Positions 1 through 8,455 of a stretch of 64,000 nucleotides of DNA are shown in pieces; within the stretch, counting starts at the first letter, position 1; every line of letters begins with the position of its first letter. Location of the stretch: contig CBDEUR010000003.1 of NCBI GenBank assembly GCA_965243345.1, forward strand, positions 1,364,001 through 1,428,000, given 5' to 3'. The position numbers and the translations under genes are program-made. The notes beneath the pieces are model-generated. The model was not told where the DNA came from, did no database searches, and was given only the letters and a program-made list of their open reading frames with translations. Source of the DNA: Bin52 sp965243345. Lineage in GTDB: Bacteria > Pseudomonadota > Alphaproteobacteria > Thalassobaculales > Thalassobaculaceae.

Positions 1-99
1 ATGGTCCCTGGCCGGCGTTCCGGCAGGCACACAGCCCCGTCTGCAGGGCAAAATCCCTCCGCAGACGGCCGTCAGGGCAGTGTCGGGGTGCCGGGGCCC

Positions 100-120
100 G
101 AGGTCAAGGAGCTTGACCTC
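100..120 (-). terminator. Stem-loop at the 3' end of metA
   Basis: A perfect 9-bp inverted repeat (GAGGTCAAG, 3-nt loop, CTTGACCTC) runs into the TGA stop codon of the metA gene on the minus strand. There is no T-run after it in either direction, so it is not a classical intrinsic terminator. It could end or protect the metA transcript. Positions 1-99 hold no gene I can support. Confidence 0.35.
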
Positions 121-1045
121 AGTCCGCGTCGGTGCCGATCCGGTCGATATCGAACGGGGTTGCCTGGTAGACCTGGTTGATCCAGTTGGAAAACAGCAGG
201 TGTCCGGCGCTGCGCCACCTGTTGACCGGCGTGCGATCAGGATCGTCGCCGGGATAGTAGTAGCGCGGCGGGCTGATCGGCTGGTTGGCGTCGAGGTCGC
301 GGCGGTATTCGACGTCCAGGGTCATCGAGTCGTACTCGAGATGATTGAACATGTGCACGTGCCTGAGGTCACTGTCATGGATCAGGCACAGTCCGGCCTC
401 ATCCGACTCGATCAGGATGTCGAGATTGGGAAATGGCTCGAAGTCCTGGATGCGGTTCTCGGTGTGGCGCGAGACCGGAATGTCGGTCACGTCGTCAAGG
501 CCGCGGGTCAGCAGCGACCGGCTCCGGCGCACCCGGTGCGGATAGACGCCGAACCGTTTCTCGGGCAGCTGGTACTTCGGGATGCCGTAGAAGTGATGCA
601 GCGCCGCCTGGGCGCCCCAGCACAGGTTGAACAGTCCGTGCACGTGCTGTCGCGACCAGTCGAAGATCTCGCACAGTTCCTCCCAGTACGCGACCTCTTC
701 GAAGGGCAGCTGTTCGATCGGCGCCCCGGTCACGATCAGTCCATCGAACTTCTCGTCCCTGATCTCCGAGAACTCCCGGTAGAAGTCCAGCATGTGCTCG
801 CGCGGCGTGTTGCGCGGCTGCCAGCCGGTGGGCGTGACCAGTGTCATCTCGACCTGCAGCGGCGAGCCGGCAAGCATGCGGGCGATCTGGGTCTCGGTCT
901 CGATCTTCTTCGGCATCAGGTTGAGCAGGGCGATCCGCATCGGCCGGATGTCCTGGCGGATGGCGTCCTGTTCCCTGATCAGGAGAACACCCTCGTTTTC
1001 CAGGATCTCGGTCGCCGGGAGATCCTCGGGAATCTTGATTGGCAT
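119..1045 (-). CDS. metA: Homoserine O-acyltransferase, predicted acetyl-specific
   Basis: 308-aa MetA-family enzyme that activates homoserine for methionine synthesis in the cytoplasm. The start at MPIKIPED matches the family N-terminus; an upstream in-frame extension is not family-like. The residues fall exactly on E. coli numbering: nucleophile Cys142 in FNLCWGAQAAL, and His235/Glu237 in NHLEYD. Residue 111 is Glu (GAPIEQLPF), where succinyl-CoA users such as E. coli have Gly (GAPLGLVEF). In studied family members Glu111 marks acetyl-CoA use, so I predict O-acetylhomoserine as product; that is an inference. It lies about 100 bp downstream of lipB on the same strand. A hairpin overlaps its stop. 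Confidence 0.93.
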   Translation of the reverse strand: MPIKIPEDLPATEILENEGVLLIREQDAIRQDIRPMRIALLNLMPKKIETETQIARMLAGSPLQVEMTLVTPTGWQPRNTPREHMLDFYREFSEIRDEKFDGLIVTGAPIEQLPFEEVAYWEELCEIFDWSRQHVHGLFNLCWGAQAALHHFYGIPKYQLPEKRFGVYPHRVRRSRSLLTRGLDDVTDIPVSRHTENRIQDFEPFPNLDILIESDEAGLCLIHDSDLRHVHMFNHLEYDSMTLDVEYRRDLDANQPISPPRYYYPGDDPDRTPVNRWRSAGHLLFSNWINQVYQATPFDIDRIGTDAD

Positions 1046-1144
1046 GGCAGGACGCCTGTCAGAACATGGACCGAAGAGCCGAAGCGTTGATGTACTGGAT
1101 GAGCGGCCCGATTTCCACACCCGCCTCCATGGCCGCGGGTATCG

Positions 1145-1834
1145 TCATCCCGACAGCTCCATCGGTGTGCCCGGCCCGAAACACTCCGCGAATGTCTCCC
1201 TCAGGGCGGAGTCCACCTCGGGGGTGGAGACCGGCACCCCCAGATCCTCGAGGCTGGTCACACCCCCGTCCCGGACACCGCAGGGAACGATACCCCCGAA
1301 ATGCTCGAGGTCCGGCGCCACGTTCAGTGACATGCCGTGCAGGGTGACCCAGCGCCGGATCCGGACCCCGATCGCGGCGATCTTGTCCCGGCGCGCCGGC
1401 GCGTTCCGGTCGGTTCGCCGCACCCAGATCCCGACCTGGCCCCGTGAACGGATGCCGGTGACGTTGAACCGGGAAAGGGTCGTAATCACCCAGTCCTCCA
1501 GCGAGTGCACATAGCAGCGCACGTCGGTGCGGCGGCGCGCAAGGTCCAGCATCACGTAGGCCACGCGCTGTCCCGGTCCGTGGTAGGTATACTGCCCGCC
1601 GCGCCCGGTGCGGTGGACCGGAAACCGTCCGGGCGACAGCAGGTCGCCCGATTGTGCACTGGTCCCCGCGGTGTACAGCGGCGGATGCTCGAGCAGCCAC
1701 ACGAGTTCCGGCGCGTCCTCCCACCGGATGTCATGTGCGCGCTGCTCCATGGTCCGAACGGCATCGGCGTAGTCCACCGGGTGGTCGGAGAATCGCCATT
1801 CGATGACGTTGTCAGGGCTGCGGCAGCCTGGCAT
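1145..1834 (-). CDS. lipB: Octanoyl-[acyl-carrier-protein]:protein N-octanoyltransferase
   Basis: 229-aa LipB. It transfers the octanoyl group from acyl carrier protein to lipoyl domains, the first step of lipoate synthesis. The family signature RTGRGGQYTYHGPGQ spans about residues 75-89. The catalytic Lys is Lys151 (DKIAAIGVRI) and the thioester-forming Cys is Cys185 (GGIVPCGV). Length is normal. It starts 86 bp from, and divergent to, tRNA-Leu and is followed on its own strand by metA. The Shine-Dalgarno is weak (AGCAGGCG). Confidence 0.95.
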   Translation of the reverse strand: MPGCRSPDNVIEWRFSDHPVDYADAVRTMEQRAHDIRWEDAPELVWLLEHPPLYTAGTSAQSGDLLSPGRFPVHRTGRGGQYTYHGPGQRVAYVMLDLARRRTDVRCYVHSLEDWVITTLSRFNVTGIRSRGQVGIWVRRTDRNAPARRDKIAAIGVRIRRWVTLHGMSLNVAPDLEHFGGIVPCGVRDGGVTSLEDLGVPVSTPEVDSALRETFAECFGPGTPMELSG

Positions 1835-1848
1835 CAGCGGTCGCCTGC

Positions 1849-1875
1849 TTGATTGTCCCGTCCGGATTTGCTAAT
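1849..1875 (+). promoter_or_regulatory. Possible sigma70-type promoter for tRNA-Leu
   Basis: TTGATT (1849-1854) and GCTAAT (1870-1875) are separated by 15 bp in the lipB/tRNA divergent gap. Both boxes are imperfect and the spacer is short, so this is a weak call. It is the only promoter-like pair I see ahead of the tRNA. Confidence 0.3.
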
Positions 1876-1920
1876 TCCCCGCAACCTCCGGGGGGTCTGG
1901 GACCCGGCCGGGAGAATAGT

Positions 1921-2007
1921 GCGGTCGTGGCGGAATTGGTAGACGCGCAGCGTTGAGGTCGCTGTCCGGGAAACCGGGTGGAAGTTCGAGTCTTCTCGAC
2001 CGCACCA
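1921..2007 (+). tRNA. tRNA-Leu (anticodon GAG)
   Basis: An 87-nt tRNA with encoded CCA. The acceptor stem is GCGGTCG (1921-1927) paired with CGACCGC (1997-2003), then A and CCA at 2005-2007. The anticodon stem CAGCG/CGCTG encloses loop TTGAGGT, giving anticodon GAG, which reads CUC/CUU. A long variable arm and a GTTCGAG T-loop are present, as expected for class II tRNA-Leu. Confidence 0.97.
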
Positions 2008-2039
2008 TGCCCCGCCCGGTTGCGGTACCGGGCCGGGCA
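2008..2039 (+). terminator. GC-rich hairpin directly after tRNA-Leu
   Basis: TGCCC-C-GCCCGGT, 6-nt loop, ACCGGGC-C-GGGCA: two perfect helices of 5 and 7 bp around a C-C mismatch, starting one base after the CCA end. There is no downstream T-run. It is probably the tRNA 3' end-forming structure. Confidence 0.5.
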
Positions 2040-2126
2040 CGTGTCCATTGCAGACGACAGACGATCAGGCCCGGCTTGACTGCCCGTGGGGGTCCCAGGG
2101 TGCGCGAACCGGGAGGCGGAACAGCC

Positions 2127-3638
2127 ATGGCGAGCGACGGGGTCCCGGAGCGGGACGGTTCACGCCTCGGTTCGGCCGCGGCACACAAGGCCGCGACCCG
2201 GTTGCGCCGGGAACGGCGCCGGCGCAAGAAGCTCGAGCGCAAGCTGAGAGAGCTGCGGCGCGAGGTTGCGCACCGCGAACCGAAGGCGCGGGCCAGGCTC
2301 TACGGGCTGACGCCGGAACTCGAGCAAGCGGTCATGCGCGCCATCGCCGAACGCAAGGGCCGGCGGCTCTACCGGCTGGTCCGGCCGCTTCATCCGGCCG
2401 ACTTTGCCGATCTCATCGAGCGTCATTCCGGAGAGGACCGAAGGCTGCTGGTCACCATCGTCGGCCGGTACTTCGATCCCGACATCCTGCGTGAACTCGA
2501 CGAGACGGTACGCGAGAGCGTGATCGGGTACCTCGACGACGAGGTGCTGGCGAACTCGGTCGTCGCACTGGCATCCGACGACGCCGTGGACGTCATCGGT
2601 GAACTCGACCAGGAGGACCGGCAACTGGTCCTCGGCGCGTTTCCGGAGAGCGAACGCATCCTGCTGGAACAGGGGCTCGCCTACGACGATGAGTCGGCCG
2701 GCCGGCTCATGCAGCGGGAACACGTGTCGGTCCCGCTGGAATGGACGGTGGGGCAGACCATCGACTTCCTGCGGACCGGCGGGGACCTGCCCGAGGACTT
2801 CCATGACCTGTTCGTCGTGGACGATGACGCCCGCCCGCTCGGCAGGCTGGCCCTCAGTCACCTGCTGCGTTCCAAGCGACCGGTCCTGGTCGCCGACATC
2901 ATGGACCCGACCCTGCACATGATCCCCGTCGATACCGACCAGGAGGAGATCGCACTGCTGTTCCGCCAGTACGGGCTTGTCTCCGCACCGGTGGTCCATC
3001 CGGACGGACGCCTGGCCGGCGTGATCACAGTCGATGACGTGGTCGAGGTGATCGACGAGGAAGCGGAAGAGGACCTGATGCGCCTCGGCGGCGTGGTGGA
3101 GGACGATCTTCACGGCGGGCTTCTGGACACCTCGCGCTCGCGGTTCTCCTGGCTGGCGGTCAACCTGTGCACCGCGATCCTGGCCTCGATCGTGATCGGA
3201 CTGTTCGAGTCCAGCATCGAGAAGATGGTGGCACTCGCGGTCCTGATGCCGATTGTTGCCTCGATGGGCGGAAACGCCGGCACCCAGTCACTGACCGTCG
3301 CGGTCCGCGCTCTTGCCATGCGCGAGCTCACCCCCACCAACGCCGGAAAGTTCATCGTGAAGGAGACCACCGTCGGGTCGCTCAACGGGCTCGCCTTCGC
3401 CGTGATCGCCGGCACCGTCAGCTGGTTCTGGTTCGGTGACGAGCGCATCGCGCTGATCCTGGGTGCCGCCATGATCGTGAACCTGCTGGTGGCCGGGGTG
3501 ATGGGTGCGCTGATCCCGATCGGTCTCGACCGGTTCCGGCTCGACCCGGCCATCGCCTCGACGGTGTTCCTCACCACCGTCACCGACGTCGTGGGATTCA
3601 TGAGCTTTCTCGGGCTCGCGGCATTCTTCCTGCTGTAG
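2127..3638 (+). CDS. mgtE: Magnesium transporter MgtE
   Basis: 503-aa inner-membrane Mg2+ channel. The ATG at 2127 is chosen because GGAGG lies 10 bp upstream and any earlier start would run through the tRNA. Order of parts: a basic N-terminal helix (about 15-55); the MgtE N superhelical domain (about 60-190); two CBS domains (about 195-325, with VADIMDP between them and DVVEVIDEEAEEDL at the end); then five membrane helices. The pore signature SMGGNAGTQS lies in the second helix region. The leader between tRNA and gene is only about 120 bp and shows no M-box-like conserved pattern I can recognise. Confidence 0.94.
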   Translation: MASDGVPERDGSRLGSAAAHKAATRLRRERRRRKKLERKLRELRREVAHREPKARARLYGLTPELEQAVMRAIAERKGRRLYRLVRPLHPADFADLIERHSGEDRRLLVTIVGRYFDPDILRELDETVRESVIGYLDDEVLANSVVALASDDAVDVIGELDQEDRQLVLGAFPESERILLEQGLAYDDESAGRLMQREHVSVPLEWTVGQTIDFLRTGGDLPEDFHDLFVVDDDARPLGRLALSHLLRSKRPVLVADIMDPTLHMIPVDTDQEEIALLFRQYGLVSAPVVHPDGRLAGVITVDDVVEVIDEEAEEDLMRLGGVVEDDLHGGLLDTSRSRFSWLAVNLCTAILASIVIGLFESSIEKMVALAVLMPIVASMGGNAGTQSLTVAVRALAMRELTPTNAGKFIVKETTVGSLNGLAFAVIAGTVSWFWFGDERIALILGAAMIVNLLVAGVMGALIPIGLDRFRLDPAIASTVFLTTVTDVVGFMSFLGLAAFFLL

Positions 3639-3729
3639 TGCCCGGCACGTGTGCGCTGGCGCCGGGACCATCGCGCCGATAGGCTCTGCGCCTGACACCG
3701 GAACGTCCCGCAATCCAGGAGCGCGCGCA

Positions 3730-4779
3730 ATGGCCAGGAACCTCACCGTCGATCTCTACAGCGACACCCAGACCCGGCCGTCACCGGCAATGCGGGCGGC
3801 GATGGCCGGCGCCGAGGTCGGTGACGAACAGCGCGACGAGGATCCGACCGTGCTCGAGCTCTGCCACATGGTCGCGGACCTGCTGGGAAAGGAGGCGGCC
3901 CTGTTCCTTCCCTCCGGGACCATGTGCAACGAGATCGCCTATCGAACCCACACCTCGCCGGGCGACGAGATCATCCTGCATGCCTGGAGCCACGCCATGC
4001 ATTTCGAGACCGGGGCTCCCGCCGCGCTCTCGGGCGTCATGCTGCGCACCGTGGAGGGTGCGCGCGGCATGTTCGATGCGGACCAGGTCCGCGGCGCCAT
4101 CCGGTATGTCGGCAACCACCAGCAGCGTTCCCGACTGGTCTCGGTCGAGAACACCACCAACCTCGGCGGCGGTGCGGTGTGGAACCTCGATGACCTGGCC
4201 GCGGTGACGGCCGCCGCGCATGCCGCCGGCCTCGCGACCCACATGGACGGCGCCAGGCTGATGAACGCCGTCGTCGCCAGCGGCCAGCCGGCATCCGCCT
4301 TCGCGCGCGGTTTCGACTCGGTGTGGATCGACATGACCAAGGGTCTCGGCGCGCCCGTGGGCGCCGTGCTGGCGGGGTCGGCGGCGTTCATCGCCGAGGC
4401 CCGGCGCCACAAGCACCAGTTCGGCGGCGCCATGCGGCAGGCCGGGATCGTCGCGGCCGGGGGTGTTTACGCGTTGCGTCACAATGTCGAGCGCCTGGCC
4501 GAGGACCATGACAACGCCCGCCGGCTTGCCGAGGGCATCCACGAGGTGCCCGGGGTTGATGTCGACCTGTCCGAGGTCGAGACCAACATGGTGTATTTCG
4601 ACGTCGACGTGGAGGCTGAACGGCTCTCCGAGGCACTGCTCGAACACGGGGTGCGGATCGGACCGATGGGGCCGAACCGACTGCGCGCCGTGACCCATCT
4701 CGACGTCGACGCGGATGGCATCGCGACCGCCGTCAGCGCGGTCGACGAGGCGATGCGGTCACTGCGTACCGGGGACTGA
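3730..4779 (+). CDS. ltaE: Low-specificity threonine aldolase (beta-eliminating lyase family)
   Basis: 349-aa PLP enzyme that cleaves threonine or allo-threonine to glycine and acetaldehyde. The start MARNLTVDLYSD is preceded by CAGGAG about 9 bp upstream. Hallmarks are SDTQTRPS near the N-terminus, VGDEQRDEDPTV (about 30-41), HMDGARLMNA (171-180) and the PLP lysine Lys204 in DMTKGLGAPVG. It ends facing the gamma-glutamyltransferase-like gene, with hairpins in the 83-bp gap. Confidence 0.9.
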   Translation: MARNLTVDLYSDTQTRPSPAMRAAMAGAEVGDEQRDEDPTVLELCHMVADLLGKEAALFLPSGTMCNEIAYRTHTSPGDEIILHAWSHAMHFETGAPAALSGVMLRTVEGARGMFDADQVRGAIRYVGNHQQRSRLVSVENTTNLGGGAVWNLDDLAAVTAAAHAAGLATHMDGARLMNAVVASGQPASAFARGFDSVWIDMTKGLGAPVGAVLAGSAAFIAEARRHKHQFGGAMRQAGIVAAGGVYALRHNVERLAEDHDNARRLAEGIHEVPGVDVDLSEVETNMVYFDVDVEAERLSEALLEHGVRIGPMGPNRLRAVTHLDVDADGIATAVSAVDEAMRSLRTGD

Positions 4780-4832
4780 CCGGGCACAGGTATGGCTCCC
4801 GGAGCCGTCCGCCGGTCTCAATCCTGCACAGG

Positions 4833-4862
4833 CCGGCGCCGGGAAATCCGCGCGGGCGCCGG
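4833..4862. terminator. Hairpin between convergent genes
   Basis: CCGGCGCC (4833-4840) pairs perfectly with GGCGCCGG (4855-4862) across a 14-nt loop and abuts the stop of the minus-strand gene. A smaller GGCTCC/GGAGCC hairpin lies at about 4795-4807. Both sit in the convergent gap, where transcripts from both sides must end. Neither has a T-run. Confidence 0.4.
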
Positions 4863-6581
4863 TTACGCCCCGATGGCGCAGGCCATGCGGCGGGGGTCGG
4901 CACCGCCGCTCAGCGTTCCGCGTTCTGCGTCGGCGTCGATCATGCAGACCGATCCGGCCAGCCATACGTGATCCGGCCACCACTCGATCTCGTGGCCGCG
5001 CCGCGCGAGGTCATCGCCGACATTCCCGCCAAGGGCGGACTCAAGCTTCAGCAGTCCGGGGTAGTAGGCGTGTGGCTCGAAGGAGGAGGGGAAGCTGTAA
5101 CTGGCGTACCGGGGAGCGGTGACCGCCTCCTGGGCGGACATGCCGTGAACCACGAGGTTCATCAGGCACTGTGACATGGCCTGGGTCTGCACGTCGCCAC
5201 CGGGGGTGCCGAAAGGCACGAAACGCGTGCCGCCGTCGAGGATGGCGAGCGCCGGGTTCGGGGTCAGGCGCGGCCGTTTGCCGGGCGCGAGCGCCGACGC
5301 GTGGGCAGGGTCCGTCCACGACTGGCAACCGCGCGACGAGATCGCGAGGCCGACGCCCGGCGCCACCGTGCCGCCATAGGCCCCGTCGGACGGCGTTGCC
5401 GAGAAGACGTTGCCGGCTTCGTCGACGACGCAGATGTAGGAGGTGTCCAGCGGGGCAGACGGCTGCTCCGGGGTCGGGACGGGAGCGGCGGCGCGCGGGC
5501 GGTGCGATCCTGCATCACCGGGCGGAGGCATTTCCGGCATGGCGCGGGCCATGTCGATCTCCGCCCGGCGCAGGTCCGCGTAGGCGTCCGACAGCAGTGT
5601 TCCGATCGGCACGTCGACAAAGCGAGGGTCGCCCAGCCAGGCATCCCGGTCCGCCATGGCCAGCTTGACCGCCTCCACCGCGACATGGACGGCGTCGGCC
5701 GAGTTGTGGCCCAGCTTCGCGAGGTCGTATCCGGCGAGGATGTTCAGCACCTCGATCAGTGCGGGGCCCTGGCACCACGGCCCGCAGGCAAAGACCTCGC
5801 CGTTGCCGAACCGGCCGTGTACCGGCTCCTCGATCCCGACGCGGAACCCGGCGAGGTCCTCGCGCGTCATCCACCCGCCTTCGGCTTCCTGCCACTCGAC
5901 GATGCGCCGCGCGATATCGCCCCTGTAGAAGGTCTCGCGCGCGCGGGCCAGTCCGGCCGTTCGCCCCCCGTGGCGGGCCGCGGCCGCTTCCTCGTCCGCC
6001 ATGAACTGCAGCGTTTCGCCCGCCTGTTCCTGGATGAACAGCTCGCCGGTGCGCGGCAGCCGCCCGCCCGGCAGGAAGATCGCCGCGGTATCCGGGGCTG
6101 CGCGAAACTCGGCCTCGTGGTCCGCAATGATCCGCTCCATCAGCGGATACATCGGAAATCCGTGCCTCGCGTAGCGAATGGCCGCCGCTGCAACCTCGCC
6201 GAAACTCATTCGCCCCCACAGCTCCAGGGCGGTGATCCAGGCATCCGGCGCGCTCGGCACCACGGTCCTCAGCACGCCGTTCGGAATCGCGCCCCCGTGC
6301 TCGCGCCGGAAATGCTCGATGTCGGCCGCCTTCGGCCACCAGCCGAGACCCGATATCGTGGTCACCGCCCCGGATTCGGCACTGTAGACCATGATCGGGG
6401 CTACGCCGGCGACACTGACCAGGTCGCTCTCCAGGATCCCGAGCGCCAGTCCGCCGGCAACGCCGGCATCGATCGCGTTTCCGCCCGCTTCCAGCACCGA
6501 GAACGCGGCACTCGCGGCAAGCTGGTGGCCGGCCACGGCCATGTGCCGCGTTCCGACCATCCCGGTTTGTTCGACCGTCAT
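4863..6581 (-). CDS. Gamma-glutamyltransferase family protein
   Basis: 572-aa Ntn-hydrolase of the gamma-glutamyltranspeptidase superfamily, which hydrolyses or transfers gamma-glutamyl groups after self-cleavage. The start MTVEQTGMV is placed by GGGAG upstream; the long open frame before it has no family features. EAGGNAIDAG (31-40) is the N-terminal signature. The candidate nucleophile and cleavage site is Thr380 in LDTSYICVVDEAGN, followed by the DGAYGG loop and a C-terminal FGTPGGD motif typical of the small chain. I see no secretory signal peptide at this start. The substrate may not be glutathione, since the family also includes acylases. Confidence 0.83.
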   Translation of the reverse strand: MTVEQTGMVGTRHMAVAGHQLAASAAFSVLEAGGNAIDAGVAGGLALGILESDLVSVAGVAPIMVYSAESGAVTTISGLGWWPKAADIEHFRREHGGAIPNGVLRTVVPSAPDAWITALELWGRMSFGEVAAAAIRYARHGFPMYPLMERIIADHEAEFRAAPDTAAIFLPGGRLPRTGELFIQEQAGETLQFMADEEAAAARHGGRTAGLARARETFYRGDIARRIVEWQEAEGGWMTREDLAGFRVGIEEPVHGRFGNGEVFACGPWCQGPALIEVLNILAGYDLAKLGHNSADAVHVAVEAVKLAMADRDAWLGDPRFVDVPIGTLLSDAYADLRRAEIDMARAMPEMPPPGDAGSHRPRAAAPVPTPEQPSAPLDTSYICVVDEAGNVFSATPSDGAYGGTVAPGVGLAISSRGCQSWTDPAHASALAPGKRPRLTPNPALAILDGGTRFVPFGTPGGDVQTQAMSQCLMNLVVHGMSAQEAVTAPRYASYSFPSSFEPHAYYPGLLKLESALGGNVGDDLARRGHEIEWWPDHVWLAGSVCMIDADAERGTLSGGADPRRMACAIGA

Positions 6582-7019
6582 CGGCGATTGTCTCCCGTTC
6601 CGCCCATCTCGCACGTGTACGCGCAGCGCACGTGCCGACATGATGCGCGAGAGCACACGCGAAGGCGAGAGCAGCGCGCGGCGTCTGCCCGGGACTGAAA
6701 GCCACGCGATGTCTTCACGCGCGCCGGCAGGGGGGCTTCGGCACTCCGCGGCAATGGGTGACCTGCCGTTCCGGGCATTTCGACCGCCGACGCCGCGGTC
6801 GCGACGCAAGCGTCCACCGAAGACCGGCGTGGATCCCGTATCGCGGCCCGGACACGACCGCCGCCCGCGGCACTCCAGCCGCCACGGATTTGCGAATGTG
6901 GCGGACCGTGTGACGACGCCCGGCAGGTTCGGCCCGCTCGGGTTTGAAGGGATATGCGGCACCGGCTAGACTTCGGTGTCCGGTCGGGAACATGCCGGGC
7001 CGGGCCAGTGGAGGCGGCA
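6582..7019. other. Divergent intergenic region
   Basis: This 438-bp gap lies between the minus-strand gamma-glutamyltransferase-like gene and the plus-strand Uma2 gene. Open frames crossing it show no recognisable protein. It contains the promoter-like pair at 6944-6972 and must carry promoters for both flanking genes. Confidence 0.6.
6944..6972 (+). promoter_or_regulatory. Candidate promoter for the Uma2-family gene
   Basis: TTGAAG (6944-6949) and TAGACT (6967-6972) are separated by exactly 17 bp, the optimal sigma70 spacing. Transcription would begin near 6979, about 40 bp ahead of the ATG at 7020. Confidence 0.45.
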
Positions 7020-7760
7020 ATGGCGCTTCGGGAACACGGAAGGGTTCGGCAGGCCGGGCTGCCGCGCCAGCGCGAGGACCTCGAGGTTCTGAGCGCCGGG
7101 CGGATGGGTTCGGCCTTCTACCGCTGGCGGTTCGCGCCGGCGCACCTGCCGGCGGTACTCGGACACGACTGGTCGCAGCTCGGCCGGCGCGTGTTCGTCG
7201 ATCCCTACCAGGGAGTGGTCACCCTGATGGCGCCGTCCGCAGTCCACGAAAACATGTCGTGGCTGGCCGGACACCTGGCATCGGGCGCTGCGACTGCCCT
7301 GTCGATTCCGTGCGACGGAATGACCGCCACCACCTGGAGACCGCCCGGACAACGGCGGGTCGAGGCGGACGAAAGCTTCTACCTGGGCCAGTCGGCACTC
7401 AGGTACCGGGAACTGGAGGACGACAACGAGGGGAGCGCATTCGCTGGCACCAACCCGCCACAGCTCGTGGTCGAGGTCGAGCGGACCCACGGTGACGCCG
7501 GCAAGACCGACGTCTACCGCGCCCTCGGGGTGAGCGAGATGTGGCGGATCGACACAGATCGCTGGCCGGCGCTGATCGTCGAGATCCTGGACCTGCAGCG
7601 CCCGGATGGTGTGAGGGCCGCCGACCGCTCGTCGGTGCTCCCCGGACTGGTGCCGGCGTTGATCGCCCGGATACTTGGAACGGCACGCAGGCGGGGCGCC
7701 CGGGCCATTCCGGGTCTGCTGGCGGCAGCCGGCATCGGCCGGCCGAGTCCGCAGGAGTGA
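7020..7760 (+). CDS. Uma2-family (PD-(D/E)XK-fold) putative nuclease
   Basis: 246-aa protein resembling the Uma2/DUF820 family, which has a restriction-endonuclease-like fold but no settled role. The ATG at 7020 has GGAGG five bases upstream. Fold-like landmarks are VHENMSWLAGHLAS (helix), EADESFYLGQS (acidic position) and the central QLVVEVERTHGD strand followed by KTDVYRALGVSEMWRID. That spacing is typical of the family, with a downstream Lys (GKTDVY). The C-terminal 50 residues are basic and not conserved to my eye. It has its own promoter-like sequence and no operon partner. Family call fairly sure, activity unknown. Confidence 0.75.
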   Translation: MALREHGRVRQAGLPRQREDLEVLSAGRMGSAFYRWRFAPAHLPAVLGHDWSQLGRRVFVDPYQGVVTLMAPSAVHENMSWLAGHLASGAATALSIPCDGMTATTWRPPGQRRVEADESFYLGQSALRYRELEDDNEGSAFAGTNPPQLVVEVERTHGDAGKTDVYRALGVSEMWRIDTDRWPALIVEILDLQRPDGVRAADRSSVLPGLVPALIARILGTARRRGARAIPGLLAAAGIGRPSPQE

Positions 7761-8065
7761 CCGGGCAGCACCCGCTGCTTTCTGCACCCCGCATGTCGAC
7801 CGCACGCCGGCAGCCCTTGAACACCAGTCGTGGCGGTGGACCTTGCCGCCGGCTTCTGATGGCGGAAGCTGACGGCAGTGCCGTTGAGCGATGCCGTCGG
7901 GAGGTGGCGTCCACTCCATCGCTTACGATGTGGGTCCGACCACCAGAGGCTGTGGGCCCGGTCCGGCCTGGCGGCGGCCCGGCCGCGGCGCATGCCGCAG
8001 CGGGGTCTGCCCGGCCGTTCGGTGAACGCGACAGTACGGAGAGTGACAGTACGGAGAGTGACCGA
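7761..8065. other. Intergenic region upstream of the HU-like gene
   Basis: About 305 bp with no family-like coding. The frame of the HU-like gene is open through it, but the encoded residues are low-complexity and not recognisable. The only structured element is the 15-bp tandem duplication at 8030-8059. Confidence 0.55.
8030..8059 (+). repeat. 15-bp tandem duplication carrying the Shine-Dalgarno
   Basis: GACAGTACGGAGAGT occurs twice back to back (8030-8044, 8045-8059). Each copy contains GGAGAG. The second copy puts GGAG nine bases ahead of the GTG at 8066, so the duplication doubles the ribosome-binding sequence of the HU-like gene. Confidence 0.85.
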
Positions 8066-8455
8066 GTGAACAAGCCGGAGATTACCGCCCGCATGGCCGG
8101 GCGGACCGGGCCCGGAAAACCGGCGGCCGCAGAGGTGGTGGACGCCGTGTTCGAGGTCATCGCCGAGGCGCTGGCAGGCGGCGAGGAGGTGCGGGTGGTC
8201 GGCTTCGGGGTGTTCGGGGTGAAGACCCACCCCGACCGCACCTGGCGCAACCCGGGAACCGGCGGATGGATGCGGATCAAGGCGTCCAGGGCGCCGACAT
8301 TCAGGGCCGGAAACCCGCTGCTGACGAAACCGGCGTCAGGCCGAAACCAGGCGACGGGCGCGTGCGTATCCGAGGCAGGTCCCGTGAGAAGTCGTGGCGC
8401 CACGGCTGCGCATCGGCTACGGTGCACACTCGCGCACCCAGCCGGAGCAGCAGTC
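8066..8455 (+). CDS. HU/IHF-family DNA-binding protein, no stop codon before next gene
   Basis: Starts at GTG 8066 (VNKPEITARM) behind a duplicated Shine-Dalgarno. Residues 1-86 match the HU fold: an N-terminal helix pair, VVGFGVFGVKTH (44-55), and the DNA-binding arm ending in RNPGTGGWMRIKASRAP with the intercalating-proline context (RNP). HU proteins normally end near residue 90. Here the frame continues through a non-conserved tail (about 87-130) and runs, with no stop, into the aminotransferase ATG at 8456. Either a 588-aa fusion is made, or the HU stop was lost or lies in a sequencing frameshift. The end given is the last base before that ATG, not a stop. Confidence 0.7.

Noticed and set aside
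80..1090. Long plus-strand open frame opposite metA
   Set aside because: It is antisense to a clear MetA with exact catalytic residues; its translation is rich in Arg, Asp and Val with no family resemblance, as expected from GC-rich antisense frames.
2008..2126. Possible Mg2+-sensing (M-box) leader ahead of mgtE
   Set aside because: The leader is only about 120 bp, a good part of which is the tRNA 3' hairpin, and no M-box-like conserved pattern is recognisable.
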